Assembly: GCA_028284235.1 (NCBI GenBank)
Contig: JANQSC010000051.1
Span: forward strand, 62,001 to 126,000
DNA length: 64,000 bases
DNA from: Opitutaceae bacterium
GTDB taxonomy: Bacteria > Verrucomicrobiota > Verrucomicrobiia > Opitutales > Opitutaceae
Direction of reading: 5' to 3'
The notes under the pieces are model-generated. The model did not search any database, had not been told where the DNA came from, and saw nothing but the letters and a program-made list of their open reading frames with translations. Positions within the stretch are counted from its first letter, which is position 1, and every line of letters begins with the position of its first letter. Below, piece after piece: positions 52,278 to 61,641 of this stretch. A program made the position numbers and the translations under genes.

Positions 52278-53300
52278 ATGTTCTCTACCCCCGATTTCTG
52301 TGGTTCCATTGGCAATACACCCCTCATTCGACTCAATCGGCTTTCGGAGCTGACCGGTTGCGAGATTCTAGGCAAAGCCGAATTCCTCAATCCAGGGGGA
52401 TCCGTCAAGGATCGGGCCGCGTTGGGGATTGTGGAGGACGCGGAACGGAAAGGGTTGCTCCGGCCAGGAGGCACCATCGTCGAAGGCACCGCCGGCAACA
52501 CTGGCATTGGGCTCGCCTTGGTGGGCAATTCGAAAGGCTACAAAAGCATCATTGTCATCCCGGATTCACAGGCTCCAGAGAAAATGGAGTTGCTTCGCAA
52601 TATGGGGGCGGAAGTGCGCCCGGTTCCGCCTGCCCCGTACAGCGAGCCGGGCAACTACAATCACATCGCCAAGCGCGTCGCTGAAGAAACCGGGAACGCG
52701 TTTTGGGCGAACCAGTTCGACAATACCGCCAACGCCGATTTCCACTTCAAAACTACGGGCCCGGAAATTTGGCGGCAGACTCGAGGAGAGGTATCGGCCT
52801 TCGTCACCGCCATCGGAACGGGCGGGACGCTCGCAGGTGTGAGCGGATTCCTAAAGAGCCAGAAGAGCGAAACGCGGACAGTGTGCGTCGATCCGTTTGG
52901 AGCGGCGATGTGGTCCTGGTTTGCCCATGGGCACTTGGACTTCGACGATGGCGACTCGATAGCCGAAGGGATTGGGCAAGGTCGAGTGACGGACAATGTA
53001 GCGAAAGCGGAAGTGGACGCCGCATTCCGCGTTCACGATCGCCATATGATGTGTATCCTCAAACACCTTACGCAATGCGAAGGTTTGTTCCTGGGCCCGT
53101 CGTCGGGTATCAATGTCGGCGGCGCCGTGAAAGTGGCCCTCGATGGCGGGCCAGGCCAGGTAATTGTCACCATTCTTTGCGACACTGCCCAAAAATACAT
53201 GTCCCGCCTATTCGATCCCGATTGGTTGACGGAGAACGATCTTCCTCCCGAGAACTTGACCGTTGAAGTGATGATCGAGGAGATGCGGGCGGAAGCGTAG
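52278..53300 (+). CDS. Cysteine synthase-family PLP enzyme
   Basis: 340 residues. The PLP lysine is in NPGGSVKDRAAL (K44), followed by EGTAGNTGIGLALVG, where typical O-acetylserine sulfhydrylases have EPTSGNTG, and GTGGTLAGVSGFL for the phosphate. The EGTAGNTG variant occurs in a cysteine synthase/cysteine desulfhydrase branch, so the enzyme may make cysteine from O-acetylserine and sulfide or, alternatively, break cysteine down. Sulfate released by the sulfatases could supply sulfide; this is speculative. It converges on the ADP-ribosylglycohydrolase gene with 9 bp between stop codons. Cytoplasmic. Confidence 0.88.
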   Translation: MFSTPDFCGSIGNTPLIRLNRLSELTGCEILGKAEFLNPGGSVKDRAALGIVEDAERKGLLRPGGTIVEGTAGNTGIGLALVGNSKGYKSIIVIPDSQAPEKMELLRNMGAEVRPVPPAPYSEPGNYNHIAKRVAEETGNAFWANQFDNTANADFHFKTTGPEIWRQTRGEVSAFVTAIGTGGTLAGVSGFLKSQKSETRTVCVDPFGAAMWSWFAHGHLDFDDGDSIAEGIGQGRVTDNVAKAEVDAAFRVHDRHMMCILKHLTQCEGLFLGPSSGINVGGAVKVALDGGPGQVIVTILCDTAQKYMSRLFDPDWLTENDLPPENLTVEVMIEEMRAEA

Positions 53301-53309
53301 CGCCGCGAT

Positions 53310-54509
53310 CTACTGACGTGTGGATGCGTTTAGCGTTTCCAGCCAACTATCGATGGTCTCGCCGTATTGGGATTGCAATTGCATCTCCACAGGGTCTGCG
53401 AGGGAGGAATCGAGAAAACCGGCTCCGAGTTGGGCGCCGAGAAAGGCCCCCATCAGTTGCGCGGTGGAATCTGTGTCGCGCCCGAAATTCAGGGCGAGTT
53501 CCATCGAGGCGAGCGGATTGTAGTTTGTGTATTCGAGAATAGCGAAAGTGATGACGTAGGGGACGCGCGCTTCCCACCAGGTTTCGGCTTCGAGCGCGCC
53601 TTCGAGGGCTCGAAAAAAGGAGGCGGGGGACTTGGAGTCGCGCGAGTCCTGGCCGAGCGCGATTGCCCGGTTCAACCAGCGAGTGAAGCGTCGTTCGACC
53701 CACGGTACTTCGGCGAAGCCATAGGGATCGGTGTCGCGCATGGACGCGATGACCTTTTGCCAGTTGTCTCCGGGATTGACCAAGCAGCGAGCGAGGCCGG
53801 CGACCAAGGCGCTGGTGACGTCTTTCGCGTAGCCTGTATCAAGAATATTGAGCTCCCACGCTTTTCGATACGCGGCGTCCGGATCGCCGGGGAAGAGGCA
53901 GGCGATTTGGAGGAGCGGCATTTGACCGGCCATGGTGGGGATGCCGCCCCAGAGACGAGCGGTTGGATAGGCGGGTTCTGTCGGCACGTTCTTTTGAAAC
54001 TCGGTTTGGGCGAGCCAGTGGAAGTGGAGCGCGTATTCAGCCAGCCATTGCTGACGCCAGTCGTAGTCGTCCGCGCTCGCGTCGCTGTAGTAGTCAATCG
54101 CTGTTTCTATATAGTTGCGTCTTGTAAAGCCGCCGGGGCGTCGCCCGCTCTCGAGCAAAACTAGTTTGTGTCGCGAGTCGTCGGTGATGGTTCCTTTGGG
54201 GGCGAAGTCGATCCATTGGGCATAGGGCGCGGCTTCCATGGGGTAGTCCCTCAATTGAAGACGAGCGGCCAGGCGCTTTTTTGATTCGCTGGTGAGCGGC
54301 GTGTTCACGAGCGGATCGCTGTCCCAATCGGTGGGGGCGAATTCGATAGGTCCGCCCGCCGCGTCGCCAAACAGCGAGCCGAGAAGCAGTCCGCGTTTGC
54401 GATCGGATAGGTCGCCGGCGCTGAGCGAGACTGAGAGCGCCAGGGAGACAAAACAGACGCCGAGAGTCGCCGCGATCCGACCCGAGTTGAGTGTTCGGGT
54501 CGCGCGCAT
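53310..54509 (-). CDS. Exported ADP-ribosylglycohydrolase-family protein
   Basis: 399 residues from the ATG at 54509. The N-terminus has a signal peptide (about 10-31, ending LSAGD). The ADP-ribosylglycohydrolase fold is marked by GLLLGSLFGDAAGGPIEF, the metal-binding TDD at 109-111 (GTITDDSRH) and the C-terminal GRDTDSTA motif (D345, D347). The reading frame continues upstream to 54731, but that extension is antisense to nothing credible and has no start-like signal. Most relatives are cytoplasmic; export is unusual. It lies 44 bp downstream of the VOC gene on the same strand. It may hydrolyse ADP-ribose-like or another N-glycosidic linkage outside the cytoplasm. Confidence 0.85.
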   Translation of the reverse strand: MRATRTLNSGRIAATLGVCFVSLALSVSLSAGDLSDRKRGLLLGSLFGDAAGGPIEFAPTDWDSDPLVNTPLTSESKKRLAARLQLRDYPMEAAPYAQWIDFAPKGTITDDSRHKLVLLESGRRPGGFTRRNYIETAIDYYSDASADDYDWRQQWLAEYALHFHWLAQTEFQKNVPTEPAYPTARLWGGIPTMAGQMPLLQIACLFPGDPDAAYRKAWELNILDTGYAKDVTSALVAGLARCLVNPGDNWQKVIASMRDTDPYGFAEVPWVERRFTRWLNRAIALGQDSRDSKSPASFFRALEGALEAETWWEARVPYVITFAILEYTNYNPLASMELALNFGRDTDSTAQLMGAFLGAQLGAGFLDSSLADPVEMQLQSQYGETIDSWLETLNASTRQ

Positions 54510-54553
54510 GGGGACTGGGTTTGGACCGGATATCGGTCCGGCGATCGATTCGT

Positions 54554-54958
54554 CTAGCAATCCGCGTCGGGATTGCCTTGCCAGAACGCGAGCGTGCCGC
54601 CTTGCGGGTCGGTGAAGACTGCGAAGGAGCCCATGGGCAGGTCGACCCGCTCGTTGTGGACGACGGCTCCGAGCTCTTTGGCTTTGGCGATCGAGGCGTC
54701 GATGTCGTCGACATTCACGTAGCTCAGCCACATGGTTGGCACGTTCTCGCTTCCGGGCGGGGTGACGCAGCCGGCGACCATTCGTTCGCCTTTTTTAAAC
54801 AAGGTGTAGGTATCCCCGTTGGGCATTTCCATCTCGTCGGTGGTCCACCCGAAAAGGGAGGAGTAGAAGGCGACACTGGCCGCTTTGTCGCTCGTGATCA
54901 GTTCATTCCAGGGAATGATACCGGGGGTGTAGTCGGGTTGGTTGGGGTCGTCGCTCAT
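54554..54958 (-). CDS. VOC-family (glyoxalase/bleomycin-resistance fold) protein
   Basis: 134 residues with the two beta-alpha-beta-beta-beta modules of the VOC superfamily: WNELITSDKAASVAFYSSLFGW at the N-terminal module (shown in part: ELITSDKAASVAFY) and DPQGGTLAFWQGN at the C-terminus. The Glu and Gln/His metal ligands of glyoxalase I are not all clear, so the specific reaction cannot be named. Probably cytoplasmic. It precedes the ADP-ribosylglycohydrolase gene by 44 bp. Confidence 0.85.
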   Translation of the reverse strand: MSDDPNQPDYTPGIIPWNELITSDKAASVAFYSSLFGWTTDEMEMPNGDTYTLFKKGERMVAGCVTPPGSENVPTMWLSYVNVDDIDASIAKAKELGAVVHNERVDLPMGSFAVFTDPQGGTLAFWQGNPDADC

Positions 54959-55133
54959 TGTTCTTTGGGTTGTGCCTTCATTCGTAGCAGAGGCGAGCGC
55001 GTTGTCGAAACTTTATTTGCGCTGCGGTTCCAAAAAACGGATACGCGGATTTACGCGAGTGCCGTATTGGCAGCGACGGGGCGCGGCGAATTCGATCATT
55101 GATGTCTGTTGAAAACCCGGTAACTGTACGGGG

Positions 55134-56006
55134 GTGATCGTTTCCACTGGTTTCGCCTGTGTTCGTCGCCTATGCGTCGCTGTTGTTGTTTCGGTTTCGT
55201 CACTTTCGACCGCGTCGAATGCCGAGGTCATTCGGGATATCGAGTATGCGCGTCCGGATGGGTATTCACTCTTGCTCGATGTCTATTTGCCAGAGAACGC
55301 CGCTCGGAAGCCCGTTCCCACGGTGGTCTGGGTGCACGGGGGCGGCTGGAAAAACGGCAGCAAGAAGAGCTCGAAGGCGACTTGGCTGGCGGACGAGGGA
55401 ATCGCGGTGGTGAGTATCAACTATCGCCTTACAGACGTTGCCCAGTGGCCGGCCCAGATCGACGACTGCCGGGAGGCGGTTCGCTGGGCGCGGCGCAACG
55501 CGAGCGTTTTTGGATTCGATCCGGAGCGGATCGGGGCCTGGGGTTCTTCGGCGGGCGGGCATCTGGTCGCCTTGATGGGGACGCTGCCGTACCCGGAAAT
55601 GGAAAGCGTTTCCAGCCGCGTTTCGGCGGTATGCGACTGGTATGGTCCGACCGAGTTGCTGACGATGCCTCCGAACAACGTGGGCGACGGTCGCACCGAG
55701 GAGGACGTGGCCAATTCGAATGGAGCGAAACTACTCGGTTGCACGGTCAAGGATTGCCCGGAATTGGCCCGGCAGGCGAGCGCCTACGACAATGTGTCGA
55801 AGGACGACGCTGCGTTCTTGATCATGCACGGAGACGAGGACCCGGGAGTGCCGATCCAGCAGAGCGTCCAGTTCCACGAGCGTTTGCGTGAAAACGGCGT
55901 CCACTCAGAATTCGTGGTGATCGAAGGTGCGGGCCATGGCGGGAAGCTCTTCGACACGCCCGAGGTGAAAGCGCGGGTGCTCTCGTTCTTCAGGTCTCGG
56001 CTCTAG
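55134..56006 (+). CDS. Exported alpha/beta-hydrolase, carbohydrate-esterase-like
   Basis: 290 residues from a GTG start at 55134. Signal peptide ends near SNA. Oxyanion motif HGGGW at 68-72, nucleophile in GSSAG (S139), acid in HGDEDPGVP (D236) and catalytic His in GAGHGG (H268). The sequence is typical of the BD-FAE/acetyl-xylan-esterase-like group, which removes acetyl or feruloyl groups from polysaccharides. The neighbouring sulfatase supports a role in stripping ester decorations from a glycan, but its substrate is not known. Confidence 0.88.
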   Translation: MIVSTGFACVRRLCVAVVVSVSSLSTASNAEVIRDIEYARPDGYSLLLDVYLPENAARKPVPTVVWVHGGGWKNGSKKSSKATWLADEGIAVVSINYRLTDVAQWPAQIDDCREAVRWARRNASVFGFDPERIGAWGSSAGGHLVALMGTLPYPEMESVSSRVSAVCDWYGPTELLTMPPNNVGDGRTEEDVANSNGAKLLGCTVKDCPELARQASAYDNVSKDDAAFLIMHGDEDPGVPIQQSVQFHERLRENGVHSEFVVIEGAGHGGKLFDTPEVKARVLSFFRSRL

Positions 56007-56117
56007 GGGATGCTCGGGCTGGGAATTCGCTTGATTCAACTTAGGTAGTTCCACAGGCTCGTTCCTGCTGATCACGCGTCTTTCGCGCTCCCTTAGAACC
56101 CAATTCCCAAATCTCCG

Positions 56118-58094
56118 ATGAAGCGATTCCTCCTCCCGCCGCTTTTGCTCTGCGTATGTCTCTGTCCCTTGGCGCATACCGCTACTTGGCTCCCAATTTC
56201 GGACGAGGAGCGGTCGTACACACAGTCCAATATCGATCCCGCCGCGGGAGCGGAAGTGTTGTACAAGTCTATCCTGCTCGACGACGACGAGCCGACAAAC
56301 TCCTATCGCGAATACTATCTTCGGGTGAAGATCTACGACGAGCGCGGAGCGAAGAGTCTGGGCAGCTATCGCATGGCCTACAATTCGGCGAGTTCGAAGA
56401 TGGGGACGCCGGCGGCGCGAATCGTCCGGAAAGACGGCAGCGTGATTGAGGTGCAGAAGAGCGAGATCTACAGCCAGAATCTCAAGAACGACAGCGGAGG
56501 CTCGATTCGTTCTCGGGGCTTTTCGTTCCCCGAATTGAAGGAAGGCGACATCGTCGACATCAAGTACCGGATCAATTTGCACGAGTACTACTACTCGCCC
56601 GAGTTGTTCGTCACTTTCCAGGAGCCGTGGCCGCTGCGAAAGGCGAGCGTGAAGGTGCGGCCCGCGTCTTGGGTCGAAGGCTCTACGTTTGTAAAGTGGA
56701 TGACGTCCAAGTGCGATTCGCGAGGAATGAAGCGAAAGCCGAACGGTTTCTACGAACTGGACGTCGAAAATTTCCCGGCTGACGTCGACGAACCGCATCG
56801 GCCGCCGGAAAAGCAGAACATTGCCTGGCTCTTGTTTTACATGGCGCCCAACGGCAAGACAGGAGACGACTACTGGAAGTCGGAAGGGGTGAAGCTCTAT
56901 CGCAGCATGGCGGGCATTTCTAAAGCGGGGAGCGCGGTCAAGAAGGCGGTCAAAGAAGCCGTTCAAGGCGTCTCCGGCGAGGAGGAAACGCTTCGGGCGA
57001 TCTATCGCTACTGCGTCACCGGGATCGTTAACTCGATCCACGGCGAGGCGGGGAGGCTGTCACCAGACGACCGCAAGGAGATCAAAGGTGACATGTCCGC
57101 GGAGAAGATCCTGGCGCAAGGATTCGGAAGCCCTCGAAATGTGAACACGGTTTTTTGCGCGATGGCCCAGGCTGCGGGATTCGATGCTCGCTTGGCGGCG
57201 GTCAACTCGAGAACGGGCTACCAGTTTAGCAAAGTGCTTTCCTCTATCGACACGACATTGAGGAGACGCTGCATCGCCGTGAAGCTGGGCGAGGAATGGC
57301 GCTACTTCGATCCGGGTGGAAGGTACCTTCCGTTCGGGGAGCTTGACTGGGATGAGCAGGGCGTAGCGGTGGTCGTCTCGGACAAGAAAAAGCTCGAGCT
57401 GCACGCGGTGCCGTTTTCCGCTCCCGAGAATTCCGTGGCAAAGAGCGACGCAAATTTGGAGCTTAGCGAAAAAGGAACGCTTTGGGGAGAAGTGGAATTC
57501 GAGTACTCAGGTCATTTCGAAGTCGAGCTGAAGCGGGCTCTCGACGGGCGTTCCGAGCAAGAGCGCCGCGAATATATGAAAAACCGTTTCAACGATCGGT
57601 GGCCGCGGGCGTCCGTTTCGGCGATAAAAATTGAAAACGCGGCGAGTCCTACCGAACGGCTCAAGATCTCGGCAAACATTCGCATCGACTCGTACGCGGA
57701 GGCGATTGGCGATCGTCTCTTCGTTTCGGTGAACGTGTTCGAGGAGGCGTCCGAGCCCGAGTTTCCGGAAACTCAGCGCGTTTCGGATATGTTCTTCCCG
57801 TTCGCGATGAGGGAGATCCAGTCTGCGGTGATCAAATTGCCGGACGGGTTCGAGTTGGAGGCCCCCAGCGCTCCGAGGCCCCTCACGAACAAGGGTGTGT
57901 TCGAATACTCGCCAAAGTTGGGTGTGAAGCAAAAGTCCAATACTCTGGTCTACTCGAATGACTTCGTGTTCTCGGGGAAGTTCTTTCCGGCCAAATTCTA
58001 CGCGACCGTCAAACGGCTTTTCGACGACAAGCATACCCAGGACCAGCACTCAATCACGCTGAAGAAAAAGAGTGTAGAGGTATCGTCGTTATGA
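56118..58094 (+). CDS. DUF3857/transglutaminase-like protein lacking the catalytic Cys and His
   Basis: 658 residues with a signal peptide ending near AHTA. An N-terminal DUF3857 beta domain (about 40-230) is followed by a transglutaminase-like domain (about 285-420) and a beta-rich tail. Aligned without gaps to the downstream paralogue, the catalytic GDC becomes SP in GFGSPRN (P339 replaces Cys), the catalytic His (H382 in the paralogue) becomes Arg in RRRCIAV (about R383), and only the Asp of YFDPGG (D398) is kept. It is therefore very likely catalytically dead. It overlaps the intact paralogue by ATGA (58091-58094), so the two are made together, perhaps as a complex. Confidence 0.88.
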   Translation: MKRFLLPPLLLCVCLCPLAHTATWLPISDEERSYTQSNIDPAAGAEVLYKSILLDDDEPTNSYREYYLRVKIYDERGAKSLGSYRMAYNSASSKMGTPAARIVRKDGSVIEVQKSEIYSQNLKNDSGGSIRSRGFSFPELKEGDIVDIKYRINLHEYYYSPELFVTFQEPWPLRKASVKVRPASWVEGSTFVKWMTSKCDSRGMKRKPNGFYELDVENFPADVDEPHRPPEKQNIAWLLFYMAPNGKTGDDYWKSEGVKLYRSMAGISKAGSAVKKAVKEAVQGVSGEEETLRAIYRYCVTGIVNSIHGEAGRLSPDDRKEIKGDMSAEKILAQGFGSPRNVNTVFCAMAQAAGFDARLAAVNSRTGYQFSKVLSSIDTTLRRRCIAVKLGEEWRYFDPGGRYLPFGELDWDEQGVAVVVSDKKKLELHAVPFSAPENSVAKSDANLELSEKGTLWGEVEFEYSGHFEVELKRALDGRSEQERREYMKNRFNDRWPRASVSAIKIENAASPTERLKISANIRIDSYAEAIGDRLFVSVNVFEEASEPEFPETQRVSDMFFPFAMREIQSAVIKLPDGFELEAPSAPRPLTNKGVFEYSPKLGVKQKSNTLVYSNDFVFSGKFFPAKFYATVKRLFDDKHTQDQHSITLKKKSVEVSSL

Positions 58095-60082
58095 TTGGTC
58101 GAGCTGGAGTCCGGTTGGCTGCAATGGCCCTGGCGCTGACGACGCTCGTCGAACTGGACGCCAAGGTGAAGGCGCCTGATTGGCTGGCCGCGGCCGCAGC
58201 CGCGGAGAATCCCGAGTTCCAGAAGAACGATCGCCCGGATGTCGTCGTTTTGTGGGATGAAGGCGTGTATAAGATCGACGAATACGGAAAATTGTCGCGA
58301 ACAGTTCGATACGCGTTGCGAATAATCGAACCGAATGGCAAAAAGCGCGCAAACGTGTATGCTCACTACCGGGACGGCTCTTCGAGCGTCTCGAGCATTA
58401 AAGCGTGGAGCATCGATTCGGAGGGAGAGGTGTACGCGTTTAAGAAAAACGAAGTCGAAGATTTCGCAACGACTGGCTACGCACTGTATACGGAAAGCCG
58501 GGCGAAGCGAATCAGAGGAGAGTCGAGGAGTCGGGTTGGCCATGTATTCGGCTACGAGTACACGGTTGAAGAGCGCTCGATTTTCTCGCAGCACCGATGG
58601 TATTTTCAGTCGTCCGTCCCGGTGCTGGCGTCGCGTCTGGACGTGATTGTGCCGGAAGGCTGGAGCGTGGAGGCGAACCGTTTCCACGGCGCCCCGGCAG
58701 CAGAGATCGAAAGGAATCGCTACCGTTGGGAGATGCGTGACCGGCCGCGGATAAAGTCTGAGAAAAACGCGCCTTATCGGAGCGTAGCCCGGTCGTTTAT
58801 CACGGTCGATATTCGGCCACCGGAAGGAATGCGGTCGAAGCACACGAATTTGCGCTTCGAAAGTTGGCGGGATGTCGCGGACTACACGGCGGAGATACAG
58901 GATCCGCAGGCGACCGCTTCGCCGGAGATAATCGCCAAGGCCAAGGAGCTTGCGGCGGGGAGCGACGACATTTGGGGGAAAGTTCAGTCGATCGGCGACT
59001 ACGTGAAGTCGCTTCAGTACGCGTCGATCAACTTCAATTTAAGCCAAGGGGGCGGCTATATTCCGAGGCCCGCTGCGGAAGTATTCAAAGTTGGATACGG
59101 AGACTGCAAAGACAAGGCGAATCTGCTGCGCTCGATGCTTGGCGTCGTGGGAATTGACGCGTATCCCGTCGTGGTGAACGCGACGAACAACGATCGCGTC
59201 TATCCCGAGTGGCCGTCGACTTACTATTTCAACCATTGCATTTCCGCGGTCGAGGTGGACGAGTCGGTCGATACACACGCGGTCGTCGAGGATCCGAATT
59301 TGGGTCGGATACTGTTTGTCGACGCGACCTCCGAACTGACGCCGATTGGCGAGTTGCCATTCGACGAGCAAGGAGGCCTAACCGTAGTGGGAAAACGAGG
59401 ACAGGAGTCGCTCGTTCGATTGCCGCTCGCCCCGCCGGAGGCGAATCTGTCGTCCCGGACAATGGAGGCCGAGGTATTTCCCAACGGGGCGATTCTTGGA
59501 GTCGTTAAGGACGCGTACCACGGCAAACGGGCGTACGACGAGCGGGTTCGTCGTCTCCGTAACGATGAAAAGGAATACAAGGCGGTTTACGAGCGCTGGA
59601 TCGGGAAGGGCAACGCCGGGGCGGTGGTTCAGCTGAATTCGGTAGCTGATCGGGAGGACGAGGATCGTGCCTTCAAAGTGGATTTCGAATTCGCGATTCC
59701 GCGCTACGCCCAGAACATGCGCAATCAGTTGTTGATTTTCAAACCGGCGATTCTGACGCGCCAGGAGGAGAGCCCGTATGCGAAACCGAGTCGAACCCAG
59801 CCGCTTCGCATGGAGCCGAGATTGTTCGAAGAGGAGGCGATTATCTATTTGCCTGTCGGATTCGTGGTGGACGACATGAAGGAGGAGATTTCCGTCGACG
59901 CGGGCTTTGCCTCTTACTCTGCCACCCTTGCTCAAGTGGAGGACAAGCTCGTCTTCAAGCGGTCATTGAAGTTCGAGGACGCTATTGTTCCCGCGGATTC
60001 TTACAAGGAAGTCCAGGCCTTCTATCGGGCGATCATCGAGGCGGACCAAACACCAGTCGTGCTGGCGCGGGCCGGAGAGTAG
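58091..60082 (+). CDS. DUF3857/transglutaminase-like protein with intact catalytic triad
   Basis: 663 residues. Weak N-terminal hydrophobic signal (about 8-20). DUF3857 domain about 45-240, then the transglutaminase-like core with C339 (YGDCKDKANLL), H382 (FNHCISAV) and D411 (VDATSEL), the full Cys-His-Asp triad, and a C-terminal beta region. Members of the family are thought to be cysteine peptidases or transglutaminases outside the cytoplasm; the reaction here is not known. The length, domain order and position match the inactive partner upstream, with which it is translationally coupled. It converges on the DUF1573 gene. Confidence 0.88.
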   Translation: MIGRAGVRLAAMALALTTLVELDAKVKAPDWLAAAAAAENPEFQKNDRPDVVVLWDEGVYKIDEYGKLSRTVRYALRIIEPNGKKRANVYAHYRDGSSSVSSIKAWSIDSEGEVYAFKKNEVEDFATTGYALYTESRAKRIRGESRSRVGHVFGYEYTVEERSIFSQHRWYFQSSVPVLASRLDVIVPEGWSVEANRFHGAPAAEIERNRYRWEMRDRPRIKSEKNAPYRSVARSFITVDIRPPEGMRSKHTNLRFESWRDVADYTAEIQDPQATASPEIIAKAKELAAGSDDIWGKVQSIGDYVKSLQYASINFNLSQGGGYIPRPAAEVFKVGYGDCKDKANLLRSMLGVVGIDAYPVVVNATNNDRVYPEWPSTYYFNHCISAVEVDESVDTHAVVEDPNLGRILFVDATSELTPIGELPFDEQGGLTVVGKRGQESLVRLPLAPPEANLSSRTMEAEVFPNGAILGVVKDAYHGKRAYDERVRRLRNDEKEYKAVYERWIGKGNAGAVVQLNSVADREDEDRAFKVDFEFAIPRYAQNMRNQLLIFKPAILTRQEESPYAKPSRTQPLRMEPRLFEEEAIIYLPVGFVVDDMKEEISVDAGFASYSATLAQVEDKLVFKRSLKFEDAIVPADSYKEVQAFYRAIIEADQTPVVLARAGE

Positions 60083-60104
60083 TAGAAGCGAAGCTACGAT
60101 TGGT

Positions 60105-60800
60105 CTACCGCACCCAAGCGTAGATGGGGAAGTTCTTGAGGGCGTTGCCCGTGTCGTCGGGGCTGGAGAGGAATACGGTTTCGCGTACTTTGGTGTCCGT
60201 GGTTTTCGGGGTGATTTTCAGGAGGAATTTCTGCTTGGGCTCGAGCGTTTCGACTTCGAAAGTGAATTGGGAGTCCGACCCGTCGCCGTTCTTGAAGGCG
60301 ACCTGGTTGATGTCCATGGGCCGGCGCGCGTGGAGGATGATCTCGCAGTCTTTGGTGTCGGCGTCGTCTCCGACTCGCCAGAGAAGGGCGCGGCGCTTGA
60401 GCTGGATGAGTTGGGGGATGTCGACGCTAAGAACGAGCGTGTAGGATCCGGTCCCGTCCGCCTCTTGAGAGGAAACCTTGATCTCTTTGCGCTGCTTGCC
60501 GAGGCGGCTGCCAATGTCGAAGGTGGCGAGCAATTTCCCGGATTCGCCGGGGGCGTAGGTTTTCTTTTCCAGCGAAGGAACGGTGCAGCCGCAGGAGGTT
60601 TGCGTGTCGGTGATAGTGATCGGCTGGTCGCTGGTGTTGGTGAACGTATAGTAGGCGTTAACTTCTTGCTGTCCGAAATCGGCGTCGACTTTTATTTCGG
60701 TTTGCTCCCAGGAAAGGGAAGTCTGCCCGAAGAGCGGGGCGCTCGGGAGCGTCGCCGCCACGGCTGCGGCGCAACAAAGCAGAATACGTCGAGTTTTCAT
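60105..60800 (-). CDS. Exported DUF1573 protein
   Basis: 231 residues with a signal peptide ending near FGQ. The DUF1573 motif is visible: YYTFTNTSDQPITI, then TSCGCTVP with C70, C72 in a CGC arrangement, followed by a Gly/Lys segment. The fold is immunoglobulin-like and the family is extracytoplasmic, of unknown function. A second similar strand pattern in the C-terminal half suggests two domains. It diverges from rph with 81 bp between starts and is convergent with the transglutaminase-like gene. Confidence 0.88.
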   Translation of the reverse strand: MKTRRILLCCAAAVAATLPSAPLFGQTSLSWEQTEIKVDADFGQQEVNAYYTFTNTSDQPITITDTQTSCGCTVPSLEKKTYAPGESGKLLATFDIGSRLGKQRKEIKVSSQEADGTGSYTLVLSVDIPQLIQLKRRALLWRVGDDADTKDCEIILHARRPMDINQVAFKNGDGSDSQFTFEVETLEPKQKFLLKITPKTTDTKVRETVFLSSPDDTGNALKNFPIYAWVR

Positions 60801-60881
60801 GGAAGGAGAAGTCTGGGGATTCGCTGACGATTGTCGAACAAACTCCTTGCTCGCGTCCGGGGGAGCGGTTCTGATCGCCGC

Positions 60882-61640
60882 ATGACAGCATTTTCGCGAC
60901 CTGACGGCAGGGACAACGACGCGCTTCGGCCGATTTCATTCGAGGCGGATTTCGCCCCCAACGCGACGGGCTCGGTGCTGGTCTCGTTCGGCAACACGAA
61001 GGTGATTTGCGGAGCGACTTTGGAGAAGCGCGTCCCGGGTTGGATGCGGGCTCAAAACGTGGAGGGCGGCTGGTTGACGGCGGAGTACTCGATGCTGCCC
61101 TACAGCACCAACGACCGGAAGCAGCGGGACTCGTCCCGCGGCAGGCTCGATGGCCGGTCCGTGGAGATCCAGCGTTTGATTGGCCGTTCGCTGCGGGCGG
61201 TGATGGATCTGAAGAAACTGCCCGGCTACACGCTTTGGGTGGATTGCGACGTGTTGCAGGCGGACGGCGGGACGCGCACCGCCTCGATTACCGGCGCCTA
61301 CTTGGCGGCTCGCTTGGGAGTGCAGGCGCTCATCGAGGAGAAGAAACTCGAAGAGAATCCGTTTGGGGATTCCATCGCCGCGATCAGCGTTGGCGTGTAC
61401 GAGGGTCAGCCGGTTCTCGACTTGCCGTATTTGGAAGACCGCGACGCGAGCGTCGACTTCAACGTGGTAATGACTGGCAGCGGCCAGTACGTGGAGATTC
61501 AGGGCACGGGCGAGGAGGCGACGTTTTCCGAGGAAGAGCTCGCGGCCCTGATGGCCTTGGCTCGCAAAGGCTGTAAGGAAATATCGGCGCTGCAGACGGC
61601 GTTTCTCTCCAAGGAATTGCTCGCGGGATTGGGGAGCTAA
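60882..61640 (+). CDS. rph: Ribonuclease PH
   Basis: 252 residues from the ATG at 60882; an upstream start at 60831 would add 17 residues with no counterpart in the family. RNase PH motifs include GATLEKRVPGW, the arginine-rich RGRLDGRSVEIQRLIGRSLR for tRNA binding, QADGGTRTASITGAYLA for phosphate, and the C-terminal GTGEEATFSEEEL. The enzyme trims tRNA 3' ends by phosphorolysis as a hexamer in the cytoplasm. Divergent from DUF1573; followed by a REPIN-like repeat before sucC. Confidence 0.96.
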   Translation: MTAFSRPDGRDNDALRPISFEADFAPNATGSVLVSFGNTKVICGATLEKRVPGWMRAQNVEGGWLTAEYSMLPYSTNDRKQRDSSRGRLDGRSVEIQRLIGRSLRAVMDLKKLPGYTLWVDCDVLQADGGTRTASITGAYLAARLGVQALIEEKKLEENPFGDSIAAISVGVYEGQPVLDLPYLEDRDASVDFNVVMTGSGQYVEIQGTGEEATFSEEELAALMALARKGCKEISALQTAFLSKELLAGLGS

Positions 61641-61641
61641 G

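Noticed and set aside
55905..57041. A 378-residue minus-strand open frame opposite the esterase end and the transglutaminase-like gene
   Set aside because: Antisense to two domain-bearing genes; Arg-rich low-complexity translation.
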